From the NCBI RefSeq assembly GCF_900108335.1, contig NZ_FNVT01000008.1:310001-374000 (forward strand): 64,000 bases of DNA, given 5' to 3'. Numbering within the stretch: the stretch's first letter is position 1; the number at the start of each line of letters is the position of its first letter. The notes beneath the pieces are model-generated. The model was not told the origin of the DNA. It ran no database searches and saw only the letters and a program-made list of their open reading frames with translations. This DNA comes from Nonomuraea solani. Its GTDB lineage: Bacteria > Actinomycetota > Actinomycetes > Streptosporangiales > Streptosporangiaceae. The translations under genes were made by a program, and so were the position numbers. Below are positions 40,387-49,659 of the stretch, piece after piece.

Positions 40387-42165
40387 ATGACGGATCGGAT
40401 CTTTGATCCCGGAACCCCTGATCGTCGGAGCGCCGCGCGGTACATGTGGTGGCTGGTCACGAGCCAGCCCGGACGTGTGCTGGCCGGGGCGTTCCTGGGA
40501 ACCGCCTGGATGGTGTGCCTGACGCTCCCGCCGTACTTCCTGTCCCGGGCCATCGACGACGGGCTGGCGCCGGGGCACTGGCCCGCGCTGGCCGGATGGG
40601 CCGGCGCGGTGCTGGGGGTCGGGGGGCTGAACGCGTGGCTGGCCATCATGCGGCACCGGACGATGACGCGGGTCCGGATGGACGCCGTGTTCCGTACCGT
40701 CCAGGTCGTGGTCCTGCAGGCCACCCGCCTCGGCGCGGCCCTGCCCCGCAGGGTCACGGCCGGCGAGGTGGTCACGATCGGGTTCTCCGACGCCGCCATG
40801 ATGGCCCAGACGCTCACCATCACCGGCCCTGGCGTCGGCGCGGTCCTCGCCTACATCGTCGTGGCCGGGCTGCTGCTGTCGGTCTCTCCGCTGCTCGCCG
40901 TGGTGGTGCTGCTCGGGGTGCCGCTGCTCGTCGCCGTCGTCGGCCCGCTGCTGGGACGGCTGAGCGGCGCCGAGACGGCGTACCGGACGCGGCAGGGCGC
41001 GCTCGCCGCGCGGTTCGCCGACATCGCGGGCGGGCTGCGGGTGCTGAACGGCATCGGCGGCAAGGAGGTGTACGCCGGCCGCTACCGGCGCGGCTCCCAG
41101 GAGCTCCGGGACGAGGGCTATCGGGTCGGCGCGGTGACGAGCTGGATCCAGGCGCTCGGGGTGGGCCTGCCCACGCTGTTCCTGGGGGCGGTGACGTGGC
41201 TGGCGGCGCGGATGGCCGCGCAGGGCGACATCACCACCGGGGAGCTGGTGGCGGTGTACGGGTACGCGGCCGTGCTGGTGGTGCCGGTCTCCTTCTTCGT
41301 CGAGGGCGGCTACGACCTCAGCCGTGGCCTGGTCGCCGCCCGCCGGGTCGTGCATCTCCTGAACCTGACGCCCGAGACCGGCGGCGGGGACGCCCCGGCT
41401 CCCGCCGCGCCCGCTCCCCTGCGCGACCCGGAGTCCGGCGTCGAGATCGCACCGGGACGGCTGACGGCGCTGGTCAGCGCCCGGCCGGCGGACGCGGTGG
41501 CGGTGCTCGACCGGCTGGGCGGCTTCACCGCGTCGGCCGCCACCTGGGGCGGGATCCCCCTGGCCGGCATCGACCCGGCGCGCCTGCGCGAGCGGATCCT
41601 GGTCGCCGACAACGAGGCCGACCTGTTCGCCGGCCCCCTCCGCGACGTGATCGCGGGTGCCCGGAGCCCCGGCGGCGATGACGCGGCCGCTGACCGTGGC
41701 CGCCGGGACGACTCCCTCGACGCCGCGATCGCGCGGGCCGTTCGTGACGCGCTGGCCGAGGACATCGTGCGGGCGCTGCCGGACGGGCTGGACTCGGTCA
41801 TCGCGCCGCAGGCCCGCAACCTGTCCGGTGGCCAGCGGCAGCGCGTGCGCCTGGCCCGGGCCCTGATGGCCGACCCGGAGATCCTCCTGGCCGCCGAGCC
41901 CACCTCCGCAGTCGACGCTCACACCGAGGCCACCATCGCGAGCCGCCTGACCGCCGCCAGGACGGGCCGCACCACGGTCGTCACCACGACCTCGCCCCTC
42001 GTCCTGGGCCGGGCCGACACCGTGTACTACCTGGTCGGCGGCACCGTCGCGGCCTCGGGCGACCACCACGACCTGCTGCGCGACCACCCGGGCTACCGCG
42101 AGCTCGTGTCGCGCGGCACAGACGACGACCAGGACGATCCCACCCCTCAGGAGGCCGCCCGATGA
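40387..42165 (+). CDS. ABC exporter half (degenerate ATP-binding domain)
   Basis: A 592-residue ABC exporter subunit. Six transmembrane helices occupy about residues 30-310. The nucleotide-binding domain is strikingly degenerate: where a Walker A should be (around residues 359-374) it has LTALVSARPADAVAVL, and the Walker B is ILLAAEPTSAVD with Ala in place of the metal-binding Asp. The signature LSGGQRQRV (from residue 479) and D-loop are intact. So this subunit cannot bind ATP in the usual way but offers its signature motif to its partner. The partner is encoded immediately downstream (4-bp overlap, ATGA). The substrate is unknown. Confidence 0.85.
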   Translation: MTDRIFDPGTPDRRSAARYMWWLVTSQPGRVLAGAFLGTAWMVCLTLPPYFLSRAIDDGLAPGHWPALAGWAGAVLGVGGLNAWLAIMRHRTMTRVRMDAVFRTVQVVVLQATRLGAALPRRVTAGEVVTIGFSDAAMMAQTLTITGPGVGAVLAYIVVAGLLLSVSPLLAVVVLLGVPLLVAVVGPLLGRLSGAETAYRTRQGALAARFADIAGGLRVLNGIGGKEVYAGRYRRGSQELRDEGYRVGAVTSWIQALGVGLPTLFLGAVTWLAARMAAQGDITTGELVAVYGYAAVLVVPVSFFVEGGYDLSRGLVAARRVVHLLNLTPETGGGDAPAPAAPAPLRDPESGVEIAPGRLTALVSARPADAVAVLDRLGGFTASAATWGGIPLAGIDPARLRERILVADNEADLFAGPLRDVIAGARSPGGDDAAADRGRRDDSLDAAIARAVRDALAEDIVRALPDGLDSVIAPQARNLSGGQRQRVRLARALMADPEILLAAEPTSAVDAHTEATIASRLTAARTGRTTVVTTTSPLVLGRADTVYYLVGGTVAASGDHHDLLRDHPGYRELVSRGTDDDQDDPTPQEAAR

Positions 42166-43910
42166 CCAGCCTGCCGGTGGCCGAGCCCGCCAGGACCCGC
42201 CGCGCCGCGCTCCGGCTGATCCGCCTGGACGGCCGCGCCTTCGCCGTCATGATCCTGCTCAACGCCCTGGCCGCCGCGGCGGGCCTGGCGGGACCGTGGC
42301 TGCTCGGCCGCATCATCGACGAGGTCAAGTCGGGCGCGGGCGTCGCCGCCGTGGACCGGCTGGCCCTGGCCCTGCTCGTCTTCGCCCTGGTCCGGCTCCT
42401 GCTGTCCCGCTACGCGAGCTACGTCGGCCACCGTTTCGGCGAGCGCACCCTGGCCCGTATCAGGGAGCAGTTCACCGAACGCGCGCTCGCCCTGCCCGTC
42501 TCGGCTGTTGAGCGGGCCGGTACGGGCGACCTGATCACCCGCGGCACCACCGACGTGGCCGCGGTGGGGGTCACGCTGCGCGACGCCGGCCCGGAGGTCC
42601 TCATCGCGGCCGTCCAGGCCCTGTTCATCCTGGGCGCGGTCTTCGTGCTCGACCCCCTGCTCGGCGCCTGCGGCCTGCTCGGCCTCATCGGCATCTGGTT
42701 CGCCTCCCGCTGGTACCTGCGCCGGGCGGTCACCGCGTACCTCGCGGAGGGCGCGGCCAACTCAGCCCTGGCCGAGGAGCTGGCCGCCACCACCGGCGGC
42801 GCGCGCACGGTCGAGGCGCTCAGGCTGGAGCACCGCCGGCTCAGGAGCTGTCACGACGCGGTCGAGGAGTGCCGCCGCACCCGGCTGCACACCCTGTTCC
42901 TGCGCAGCGTGCTGTTCCCGATCGTGGACGTCTCGTACTCCGTGCCGGTGGTCGCCGTCCTGCTGGTGGGCGGCACGCTGATGATGCGGGACCCGAGCGC
43001 CGTCACGCTGGGCACGGTCGTCGCCGCGGCCCTCTACCTGCGCCAGCTCTCCCAGCCCCTGGACACGATTCTCGAACAACTGGAGCGCCTGCAGGGCAGC
43101 ACCGCCTCGTTCGCCCGCGTCGAGGGCCTGGCCCTGGCGCCGCGGTCGGCCCCGTCCGAGGCGCCGCCCGTACCGGCCGATGACCGGCTGGAGGTCGCCG
43201 GCGTGCGCTACGCCTACGACGGCGGCCCCGACGTGCTGCACGGGGTGGACCTGAGCATCCGTCCCGGCGAGCGCCTGGCGATCGTCGGCCCGTCAGGGGC
43301 GGGCAAGACGACGCTGGGCCGGCTGCTGGCGGGCATGGACGCGCCCAGAACCGGCTCCGTCACCGTGGGCGGGGTGCCCGTGACCGGCCTCGACCCCGAC
43401 CGGCTGCGCGAGCGCGTCATCCTGGTCACCCAGGAGCACCACGTGTTCCTCGGCACCGTAGGCGACAATCTGCGCATCGCCGCCCCCGAAGCCACCGACG
43501 CGGAGCTGCGCGCGGCCCTGGCCGCCGTAGGTGCCGACTGGGTCGGCGAGCTCCCCGACGGTCTCGGCACCGACCTGGGCCACGGCGCCCACCGCCCGGA
43601 CGGCGCGCAGGCCCAGCAGCTCGCCCTGGCCCGCGTCGTGCTGGCCGACCCCCACACGCTGATCCTCGACGAGGCCACCGCGCTGCTCGACCCGAGCACG
43701 GCCCGGCACACCGAGCGCGCCCTGGCCGCCGTCCTGGAAGGCCGGACCGTCGTCGCCATCGCGCACCGGCTCCAGACGGCCCACGACGCCGACCGGGTGG
43801 CGGTGATGCAGGACGGCCGGCTGACGGAGCTGGGCACGCATGACAGTCTGGTCGCGGCGGACGGCACGTACGCGGCGCTCTGGCACACCTGGCACGGTGT
43901 CAAGGAGTGA
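42162..43910 (+). CDS. ABC exporter half with catalytic Walker motifs
   Basis: A 582-residue ABC exporter subunit, the partner of the preceding gene. After six helices, Walker A GPSGAGKTT (residues 376-384), Q-loop VTQEHHVF and Walker B TLILDEATALLD are normal, as is the switch His in IAHRLQTA. The signature motif is replaced by the sequence HRPDGAQAQQLALAR (about 476 onward). Thus only one complete composite ATP site can form: its Walker motifs plus the LSGGQ of the upstream protein. The heterodimer would hydrolyse one ATP per cycle at most. Confidence 0.9.
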   Translation: MTSLPVAEPARTRRAALRLIRLDGRAFAVMILLNALAAAAGLAGPWLLGRIIDEVKSGAGVAAVDRLALALLVFALVRLLLSRYASYVGHRFGERTLARIREQFTERALALPVSAVERAGTGDLITRGTTDVAAVGVTLRDAGPEVLIAAVQALFILGAVFVLDPLLGACGLLGLIGIWFASRWYLRRAVTAYLAEGAANSALAEELAATTGGARTVEALRLEHRRLRSCHDAVEECRRTRLHTLFLRSVLFPIVDVSYSVPVVAVLLVGGTLMMRDPSAVTLGTVVAAALYLRQLSQPLDTILEQLERLQGSTASFARVEGLALAPRSAPSEAPPVPADDRLEVAGVRYAYDGGPDVLHGVDLSIRPGERLAIVGPSGAGKTTLGRLLAGMDAPRTGSVTVGGVPVTGLDPDRLRERVILVTQEHHVFLGTVGDNLRIAAPEATDAELRAALAAVGADWVGELPDGLGTDLGHGAHRPDGAQAQQLALARVVLADPHTLILDEATALLDPSTARHTERALAAVLEGRTVVAIAHRLQTAHDADRVAVMQDGRLTELGTHDSLVAADGTYAALWHTWHGVKE

Positions 43911-43917
43911 AAAATAT

Positions 43918-43942
43918 CTTCGCAAAGATCTCGCCTGCGAAG
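43918..43942. promoter_or_regulatory. 7-bp inverted repeat in the amidase upstream region
   Basis: CTTCGCA (43918-43924) and TGCGAAG (43936-43942) with an 11-base loop. It lies in the AT-richest stretch of the neighbourhood, 54 bp before the amidase ATG, so it could be a regulator site or a weak terminator for the ABC operon. Confidence 0.4.
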
Positions 43943-43995
43943 GAAAATGTTGAGACGCTGAGCTGCGACGCGCCCCCAGCCCCGAGGAGTGGTTC

Positions 43996-45912
43996 ATGCG
44001 CAGACTACTGGCGATCTCCATCGTCGCCTTGTTGCCCTTAAGCAATATAAGCGCAGCCCACGCTGAGCGGCCCGCGGATCGGCAGCAGGCGTTCGCCGCC
44101 GCCGCCAAGGAGTTCCGGGTGCCCGCCAGCGTGCTGCTGGGCGTCTCCTACCTGACCTCGCGCTGGGACGCCCACGCCGGGCAGCCCTCCAGCGACGCCG
44201 GGTTCGGGCCCATGCACCTGACCGACGCCGCCGCCTTCACCTCGTCCAACCACCACGACGGGGACACGGAGGACGCGCGCGGCGACGAGAGCAGGCCGCA
44301 GCCCGCGCCGGCCGCCCAGCCGGCCCCCGCCGAGATCCCCGCCTCGCTGCGCACCATGGAGCGCGCCGCGTCGCTGACCGGCGAGAGCCACGAGCGGCTG
44401 CGCGCGAACGACGCCGCCAACATCAGGGGCGGCGCGGCGCTGCTGGCCGACTACCAGAAGAGCCTGGGCGCGCCCCTGAGCGACGACCCCGGGCAGTGGT
44501 ACGGAGCCGTCGCGAAGTACTCCGGCGCCGACGAGGCCGGTGCGGCCAAGTTCTTCGCCGACGAGGTCTTCGCCACGATCAAGACGGGCATCGCCCGGAC
44601 GACCGACGACGGGAACCGGGTCACGCTGCCCGCCGTACCCGGCATCGAGAAGGCCGAGACCTGGCTCGCCAAGCTCGGCCTCCGTCCGCCACCCCGCCCC
44701 GACGGGGTGGAGTGCCCGGAGACGATCTCGTGCGAGTGGATCCCGGCCGCCTACCAGGAGCTGCCGCCGGACGACTACGGCCACTACGACCTGGCCGACC
44801 GGCCGAAGAGCCAGAAGGTCGAGTACATCATCATTCACGACATGGAGGGATATTTCCTGCCCTCCATCCGCCTCAACCAGGACCCCAACTACGGCGCGAG
44901 CTGGCACTACTCGCTCCGCTCCTCCGACGGCCACATCGCCCAGCACATCAAGACCAAGGACGTGGGCTGGCAGGCCGGCAACTGGTACATCAACGCCAAG
45001 TCCATCGGCCTGGAGCATGAGGGCTTCCTGGCGGAGGGCGGCACCTGGTACACCGAGGCGATGTACCGCTCCTCGGCCCGCCTGGTCCGCTACCTGGCAC
45101 AGCGGCACAACGTCCCGCTGGACCGCGCCCACATCATCGGCCACGACAACGTCCCGGGCACGCTGCCGACGACCGTGCGCGGCATGCACGAGGACCCGGG
45201 CCCGTTCTGGGACTGGTCGCACTACTTCGACCTGATGGGCGCGCCGCTGGAGTCGTTCGGCGGGGCCAGGGCCGGATCGGTCATGATAAAGCCGGACTTC
45301 GCCACGAATAAGCCGTACTTCTACGGCTGCGACCGCAAGAACCCGGAGGCGGCCTGCCCGCCGCTGCCCGCCCACACCGTCTGGCTCCGCACCGAGCCGC
45401 GCGCCGACGCCCCGCTGGTCAAGGACATCGGCAAGCACCCGACGGGCGAATCGCTCTACAGCGTGTACGACCACAGCGCCCGCGCCAGCACCGGCCAGCG
45501 CTTCGCCCTCGCCGGCCGCCAGGGTGACTGGACGGCCATCTGGTACCTCGGTCAGAAGGCGTGGTTCCACAACCCGGCCGGCGCGCCGACGGCGATCCCG
45601 TCGAAGGGTCTCGTGGTCACGCCGAAGCCGGGCAGGGCGACCGTCCCGGTGTACGGCCGCGCCTACCCGGAGCAGGCGGCGTACCCGCCGGGCATCCCGT
45701 ACCAGGCGGTGACCCCGCTGCAGTACACGTTCTCGGCCGGCGAGAAGTACACGCTCGCGGGCAAGGCGGCCACCGAGTATTACCGCGCGGTCACCTTCAA
45801 CCTGGCCGACCACAAGGTCGTGCGCGGTCAGACCGAGTATCTGCAGATCCAGTTCGGCCACCGGATCATGTTCGTCAAGGCTGACGACGTGCTGGTGACG
45901 TCCGACGTGTGA
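43996..45912 (+). CDS. Secreted N-acetylmuramoyl-L-alanine amidase (Amidase_2)
   Basis: A 638-residue exported enzyme. The signal peptide runs from MRRLLAIS to AHA around residue 23. An N-terminal region (about 25-200) resembles a lysozyme-like/transglycosylase N-domain (SVLLGVSYLTSRWD, GFGPMHL). The amidase domain follows (about 275-400): IIIHDMEG for the first zinc histidine, WHYSLRSSDG, KSIGLEHEG, and HIIGHDNVPGT with the second and third zinc ligands. A C-terminal domain of about 200 residues shows repeats of Trp- and Tyr-rich SH3-like strands. It cleaves the lactyl-alanine bond of peptidoglycan, in remodelling or sporulation. Confidence 0.92.
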   Translation: MRRLLAISIVALLPLSNISAAHAERPADRQQAFAAAAKEFRVPASVLLGVSYLTSRWDAHAGQPSSDAGFGPMHLTDAAAFTSSNHHDGDTEDARGDESRPQPAPAAQPAPAEIPASLRTMERAASLTGESHERLRANDAANIRGGAALLADYQKSLGAPLSDDPGQWYGAVAKYSGADEAGAAKFFADEVFATIKTGIARTTDDGNRVTLPAVPGIEKAETWLAKLGLRPPPRPDGVECPETISCEWIPAAYQELPPDDYGHYDLADRPKSQKVEYIIIHDMEGYFLPSIRLNQDPNYGASWHYSLRSSDGHIAQHIKTKDVGWQAGNWYINAKSIGLEHEGFLAEGGTWYTEAMYRSSARLVRYLAQRHNVPLDRAHIIGHDNVPGTLPTTVRGMHEDPGPFWDWSHYFDLMGAPLESFGGARAGSVMIKPDFATNKPYFYGCDRKNPEAACPPLPAHTVWLRTEPRADAPLVKDIGKHPTGESLYSVYDHSARASTGQRFALAGRQGDWTAIWYLGQKAWFHNPAGAPTAIPSKGLVVTPKPGRATVPVYGRAYPEQAAYPPGIPYQAVTPLQYTFSAGEKYTLAGKAATEYYRAVTFNLADHKVVRGQTEYLQIQFGHRIMFVKADDVLVTSDV

Positions 45913-46771
45913 ACTCCTTGACGGCGCGCCTGGTGCTCGCGAGGGCTTCCTGAGAGGAGTCGAACGTGCGCTGGGCGACGCCGACGAACACGCAGTCGAC
46001 GACGAGGAGCTGGCTGATCCTGCTGGCCAGGGCGCCGGGACGGAACTCCGTCTCGCGCCCGGCGGAGATCAGCACGTGTTCGGCCAGCTCCGCGATGGAC
46101 GAGCGCGGGTTGTTGGTGATGGCGACCGTGGTCGCCCCCGCCTCCTTGGCCCGGCTCAGCGGCTCGATCACGTCGGGCGTCTCGCCCGACGTGCTGATCC
46201 CGATCGCCACGTCGCCCTCCTTCAGCAGCACAGCGCTGGTCAGCGCCAGGTGCGCGTCCTGGAAGGCGTGGCTGGACAGCCCGATGCGCAGCAGCTTCTG
46301 CGCGACGTCCTCGGCGACCAGCCCGGAGGCGCCGACCCCGTAGGCGTCGATCCGCCGGGCCCCGACGATGGCGTCCACCACCAGGCCGAGCCGCTCGGAG
46401 GTGAGCTGCGCGACGGTGTCGTTGATCGCCTCCGACTCGGCCCGCGCCACCTTCTGGATCACCTCGGACAGCGGGTCGTCCGGGGCCAGGTCGCCGGGCA
46501 CCAGCCGGTCGGGCTGCGCGGCGGCTGCCGCTAAGGCCAGCCTGAGCTGCGGATATCCGGCGAAACCGAGCAGCCGCGCCGTGCGTACGATCGTCGCCTC
46601 GCTGGTGCCTGAGGCGGCGGAGAGCTCCGTGATGGTGCTCCTGGCCACCGTCGCCGGGTCCTCGAGGATGAGGCGGGCGACGGTCTGCGCGGCAGGCGTC
46701 AAGGACGGCAGCACACCGCGAACCGTGGCCACCAGAGTGTCGGCCCGCAGGCCGTTGCCGCTTTCGTCCAC
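45875..46771 (-). CDS. MurR/RpiR family transcriptional regulator
   Basis: A 298-residue regulator with an N-terminal HTH (STITELSAASGTSEATIVRTA) and a C-terminal SIS sugar-phosphate-binding domain (VGARRIDAYGVGASGLVAED, GDVAIGISTSGETPDVIEPL). Members sense amino-sugar phosphates; MurR controls N-acetylmuramate use. The gene overlaps the end of the convergent amidase gene by 38 bp, so its link to peptidoglycan recycling is suggestive: an amidase product could be its signal. Confidence 0.92.
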   Translation of the reverse strand: MDESGNGLRADTLVATVRGVLPSLTPAAQTVARLILEDPATVARSTITELSAASGTSEATIVRTARLLGFAGYPQLRLALAAAAAQPDRLVPGDLAPDDPLSEVIQKVARAESEAINDTVAQLTSERLGLVVDAIVGARRIDAYGVGASGLVAEDVAQKLLRIGLSSHAFQDAHLALTSAVLLKEGDVAIGISTSGETPDVIEPLSRAKEAGATTVAITNNPRSSIAELAEHVLISAGRETEFRPGALASRISQLLVVDCVFVGVAQRTFDSSQEALASTRRAVKEFTRRTSPARRQP

Positions 46772-46831
46772 GGTCCTGATTATGCCGCCTGCCTTGTCCG
46801 GCCGAGCAGCGCCCGGCCCGCCGTCTTGGAG

Positions 46832-49414
46832 CTACCGCAATGTGCCGTTGGTCATACCGGCCGGTTCCTCGGGTACGGCGATCAGCCCCAGTTCGGCCGG
46901 ATTGGCGACCAGCGGGTGGTTCGGGATGACCCGCACCGTGTATCCGAACGCCCCGGTGCGGTCGAGCGGGATCACCCCGGTGTAGTGGGCCCGCCCGTCG
47001 TCGTCCACCGATCCGGAGGTCAGCTTCGCGTACGCGGGACGTGTCAGCTCGTCGTGCGGCCCGACCTTGCCGTACGCGGCCTCGACCAGCACGTCGTCGG
47101 GCTCCAGGTCACCCAGCGCGATGGTGGCGTGCAGCTCGATAGAGGCCCCGACCTCGGGCGTGTCGCCCACTCCCGTCGCCTCGACGTGCTCGACCCGTAC
47201 CCCCGGCCACGCCCTGGTGACCCGCACCCGCCACGCGGCGAACGCCTTGGCCGGCGCGTAGGAGTCGGCGGAGAGCGCGCGGGCCGAGGCGGCGGCCGGG
47301 CTGTACAGGTCGACCACGTAGTCGCGCAGCATGCGCCCGGCCAGCACCTTGGGCCCGAGCGAGGCCAGCGTGTGCTTGACCATCTCCAGCCAGCGCCGCG
47401 GCAGCCCGTCCACCGGCCGGTCGTAGAACCGGTCGGAGACCTCGTGCTCGATGAGGTCGTAGAGGGCGGCGGCCTCCAGGTCGTCGCGCCGGTCGGGGTT
47501 GGTGACGCCGTCGGCGGTGGGGATGGCCCAGCCGTTGGTGCCGTCGTACCACTCGTCCCACCAGCCGTCGCGGATCGACAGGTTGAGCCCGCCGTTGAGC
47601 GCGGACTTCATCCCCGACGTGCCGGACGCCTCCAGCGGGCGCAGCGGGTTGTTCAGCCAGACGTCGCAGCCCTGGACCATGAGCTGCCCGAGCGACATGT
47701 CGTAGTCGGGCAGGAACACGATGCGGTGCCGGACGTTCGCCTGGTCGGCGAACTTGACGATCTGCTGGATCAGCTTCTTGCCGCCCTCGTCGGCGGGGTG
47801 CGCCTTGCCCGCGATCACGATCTGGACCGGCTTGTCCGGGTCGAGCAGCAGCTCGGTCAGCCGTTCGGCGTCGCGCAGCATGAGCGTGAGCCGCTTGTAC
47901 GACGGCACCCGGCGGGCGAACCCGATCGTCAGCACGTCGGGGTCGAGCGCGTCGTCGATCCAGCCGAGCTCGGCGTCGGAGGCCCCGCGTTCGCGCCACG
48001 CCTTCCGCAGCCGTATCCGGGCGCCTTCGACCAGCCGCCGGCGCAGGATGCCCCTGATCTGCCAGATGTCGGAGTCGGAGATCTTCTGGATTCCCTCCCA
48101 GCCGCGGGCCCGCTCCAGCAGCGAGGGCAGCTCGCGCCCCGCCAGCTCCATGAGCTCCCTGCCGACCCAGGTGGGCGCGTGCACGCCGTTGGTGATCGAC
48201 CCGATCGGCACCTCGGCCAGGTCGAATCCGGGCCAAAGATCTTTGAACATGTCGCGGCTGACCTGGCCGTGCAACTGGGACACGCCGTTGACGCGCTGGC
48301 CCAGCCGCATGCCCATGACGGCCATGTTGAACCGGCCGGGGTCGGACTCCGCGCCCAGCGCGAGGATCCGCTCCACCGGCACGGTCGGCCAGGCGTGCGG
48401 GCCGCCGAACTGGCGCTCGATCATGTCCACCGGGAAGCGGTCGATCCCGGCGGGCACGGGCGTGTGCGTGGTGAACACCGTGCCCGCCCGCACCGCCTCC
48501 AGCGCCTCGTCGAACGACAGCCGCGCCTCGGTCAGCTCTCTGATGCGCTCCAGGCCGAGGAACCCGGCGTGGCCCTCGTTGGTGTGGAAGACCTCGGGGT
48601 CGGGGTGGCCGGTCGCCTTGCAGTAGGCCCTGATCGCGCGGACGCCGCCGACGCCGAGCAGCAGCTCCTGCAGGAGCCGGTGGTCGGTGCCGCCGCCGTA
48701 GAGGCGGTCGGTGATGTCTCTCGCGGCGGTGTCGTTCTCGGCCACGTCGGAGTCGAGCAGCAGCAGCGGCACCCGGCCGACCTGCGCCACCCACACCTGC
48801 GCGTGCAGCTCGCGCTCGTCGGGCAGGGCCAGGCGGATCTTGACGGGCGTGCCCTCGGGGTCCTTCAGCAGGCTCAGCGGCAGCCCGCCGGCGTCGAGGG
48901 ACGGGTAGTGCTCGAGCTGCCAGCCCTCTGGCGACAACGACTGAGTGAAGTAGCCGTGCCGGTAGAGCAGCCCCACCGCGAGGATGGGCACGCCGAGGTC
49001 GCTGGCCGCTTTGAGGTGGTCGCCCGCGAGGATGCCGAGCCCGCCCGAATACTGCGGCAGCGCGGCGGCGATGCCGTATTCGGGGGAGAAGTACGCGATG
49101 GCCCGGGCCCCGTCGGGCAGCGTCTGGTACCAGCGCGGTGAGGTCATGTATTCGCGCAGGTCATCGGCCGCGTCGGCGAGCCGGCGGAGGAATCGGCGGT
49201 CGGCGGCCAGCTCATTGAGCCGGGCCGGCGTGACGGCCCCGAGCAGGGCCACGGGATCGTGGCCGACCTGCTCCCAGAGCTCTGCGTCGACCTCCGCGAA
49301 GAGGTCCATCGTCTCCGGATGCCAGGACCAGCGGAGATTGTGGACAAGCTCGCCGAGGGCGGCCAGCTCCGCGGGCAGGACGGTGCGGACGGTAAAACGG
49401 CGGATAGCTCTCAC
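46832..49414 (-). CDS. glgP: Alpha-glucan (maltodextrin/glycogen) phosphorylase
   Basis: An 860-residue GT35 phosphorylase of the short actinobacterial type. Conserved stretches include NLRWSWHPET near the N-terminus, KANVRHR (written in the sequence as QANVRHRIVFLPDYD), and the PLP-lysine region GTSGMKSALNGGLNLS. It releases glucose-1-phosphate from glycogen and maltodextrins. It starts from a GTG at 49414 with a -10-like TAGGGT eight bases upstream. It is divergent from glgE, so the anabolic and catabolic sides of the same polymer share one control region. Confidence 0.93.
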   Translation of the reverse strand: MRAIRRFTVRTVLPAELAALGELVHNLRWSWHPETMDLFAEVDAELWEQVGHDPVALLGAVTPARLNELAADRRFLRRLADAADDLREYMTSPRWYQTLPDGARAIAYFSPEYGIAAALPQYSGGLGILAGDHLKAASDLGVPILAVGLLYRHGYFTQSLSPEGWQLEHYPSLDAGGLPLSLLKDPEGTPVKIRLALPDERELHAQVWVAQVGRVPLLLLDSDVAENDTAARDITDRLYGGGTDHRLLQELLLGVGGVRAIRAYCKATGHPDPEVFHTNEGHAGFLGLERIRELTEARLSFDEALEAVRAGTVFTTHTPVPAGIDRFPVDMIERQFGGPHAWPTVPVERILALGAESDPGRFNMAVMGMRLGQRVNGVSQLHGQVSRDMFKDLWPGFDLAEVPIGSITNGVHAPTWVGRELMELAGRELPSLLERARGWEGIQKISDSDIWQIRGILRRRLVEGARIRLRKAWRERGASDAELGWIDDALDPDVLTIGFARRVPSYKRLTLMLRDAERLTELLLDPDKPVQIVIAGKAHPADEGGKKLIQQIVKFADQANVRHRIVFLPDYDMSLGQLMVQGCDVWLNNPLRPLEASGTSGMKSALNGGLNLSIRDGWWDEWYDGTNGWAIPTADGVTNPDRRDDLEAAALYDLIEHEVSDRFYDRPVDGLPRRWLEMVKHTLASLGPKVLAGRMLRDYVVDLYSPAAASARALSADSYAPAKAFAAWRVRVTRAWPGVRVEHVEATGVGDTPEVGASIELHATIALGDLEPDDVLVEAAYGKVGPHDELTRPAYAKLTSGSVDDDGRAHYTGVIPLDRTGAFGYTVRVIPNHPLVANPAELGLIAVPEEPAGMTNGTLR

Positions 49415-49422
49415 GTTTCTGC

Positions 49423-49428
49423 ACCCTA
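49423..49428 (-). promoter_or_regulatory. Candidate leaderless -10 element of glgP
   Basis: TAGGGT on the minus strand, eight bases from the GTG start; no Shine-Dalgarno is visible in the same space. Confidence 0.35.
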
Positions 49429-49659
49429 CGGGCTAGGAGGGACCTCTGAGTCCTTCACCCCCATCAAGCCCGTTCAAACCCCTTCCGGGAACAAGCATGA
49501 AGAGGGACTATTGGGGCAACTTTCCTCATTGTTGGCCTCTCCCACAGACACACACGGGAGGTCTATCCACTGCTGTCCACAATTTACATGCAAGGATCGT
49601 TCCTGCCAGGGAAAGCCTCCGGCGGCACCGGGAGTGCCGTCGCAAACCTCTTGAATGCG

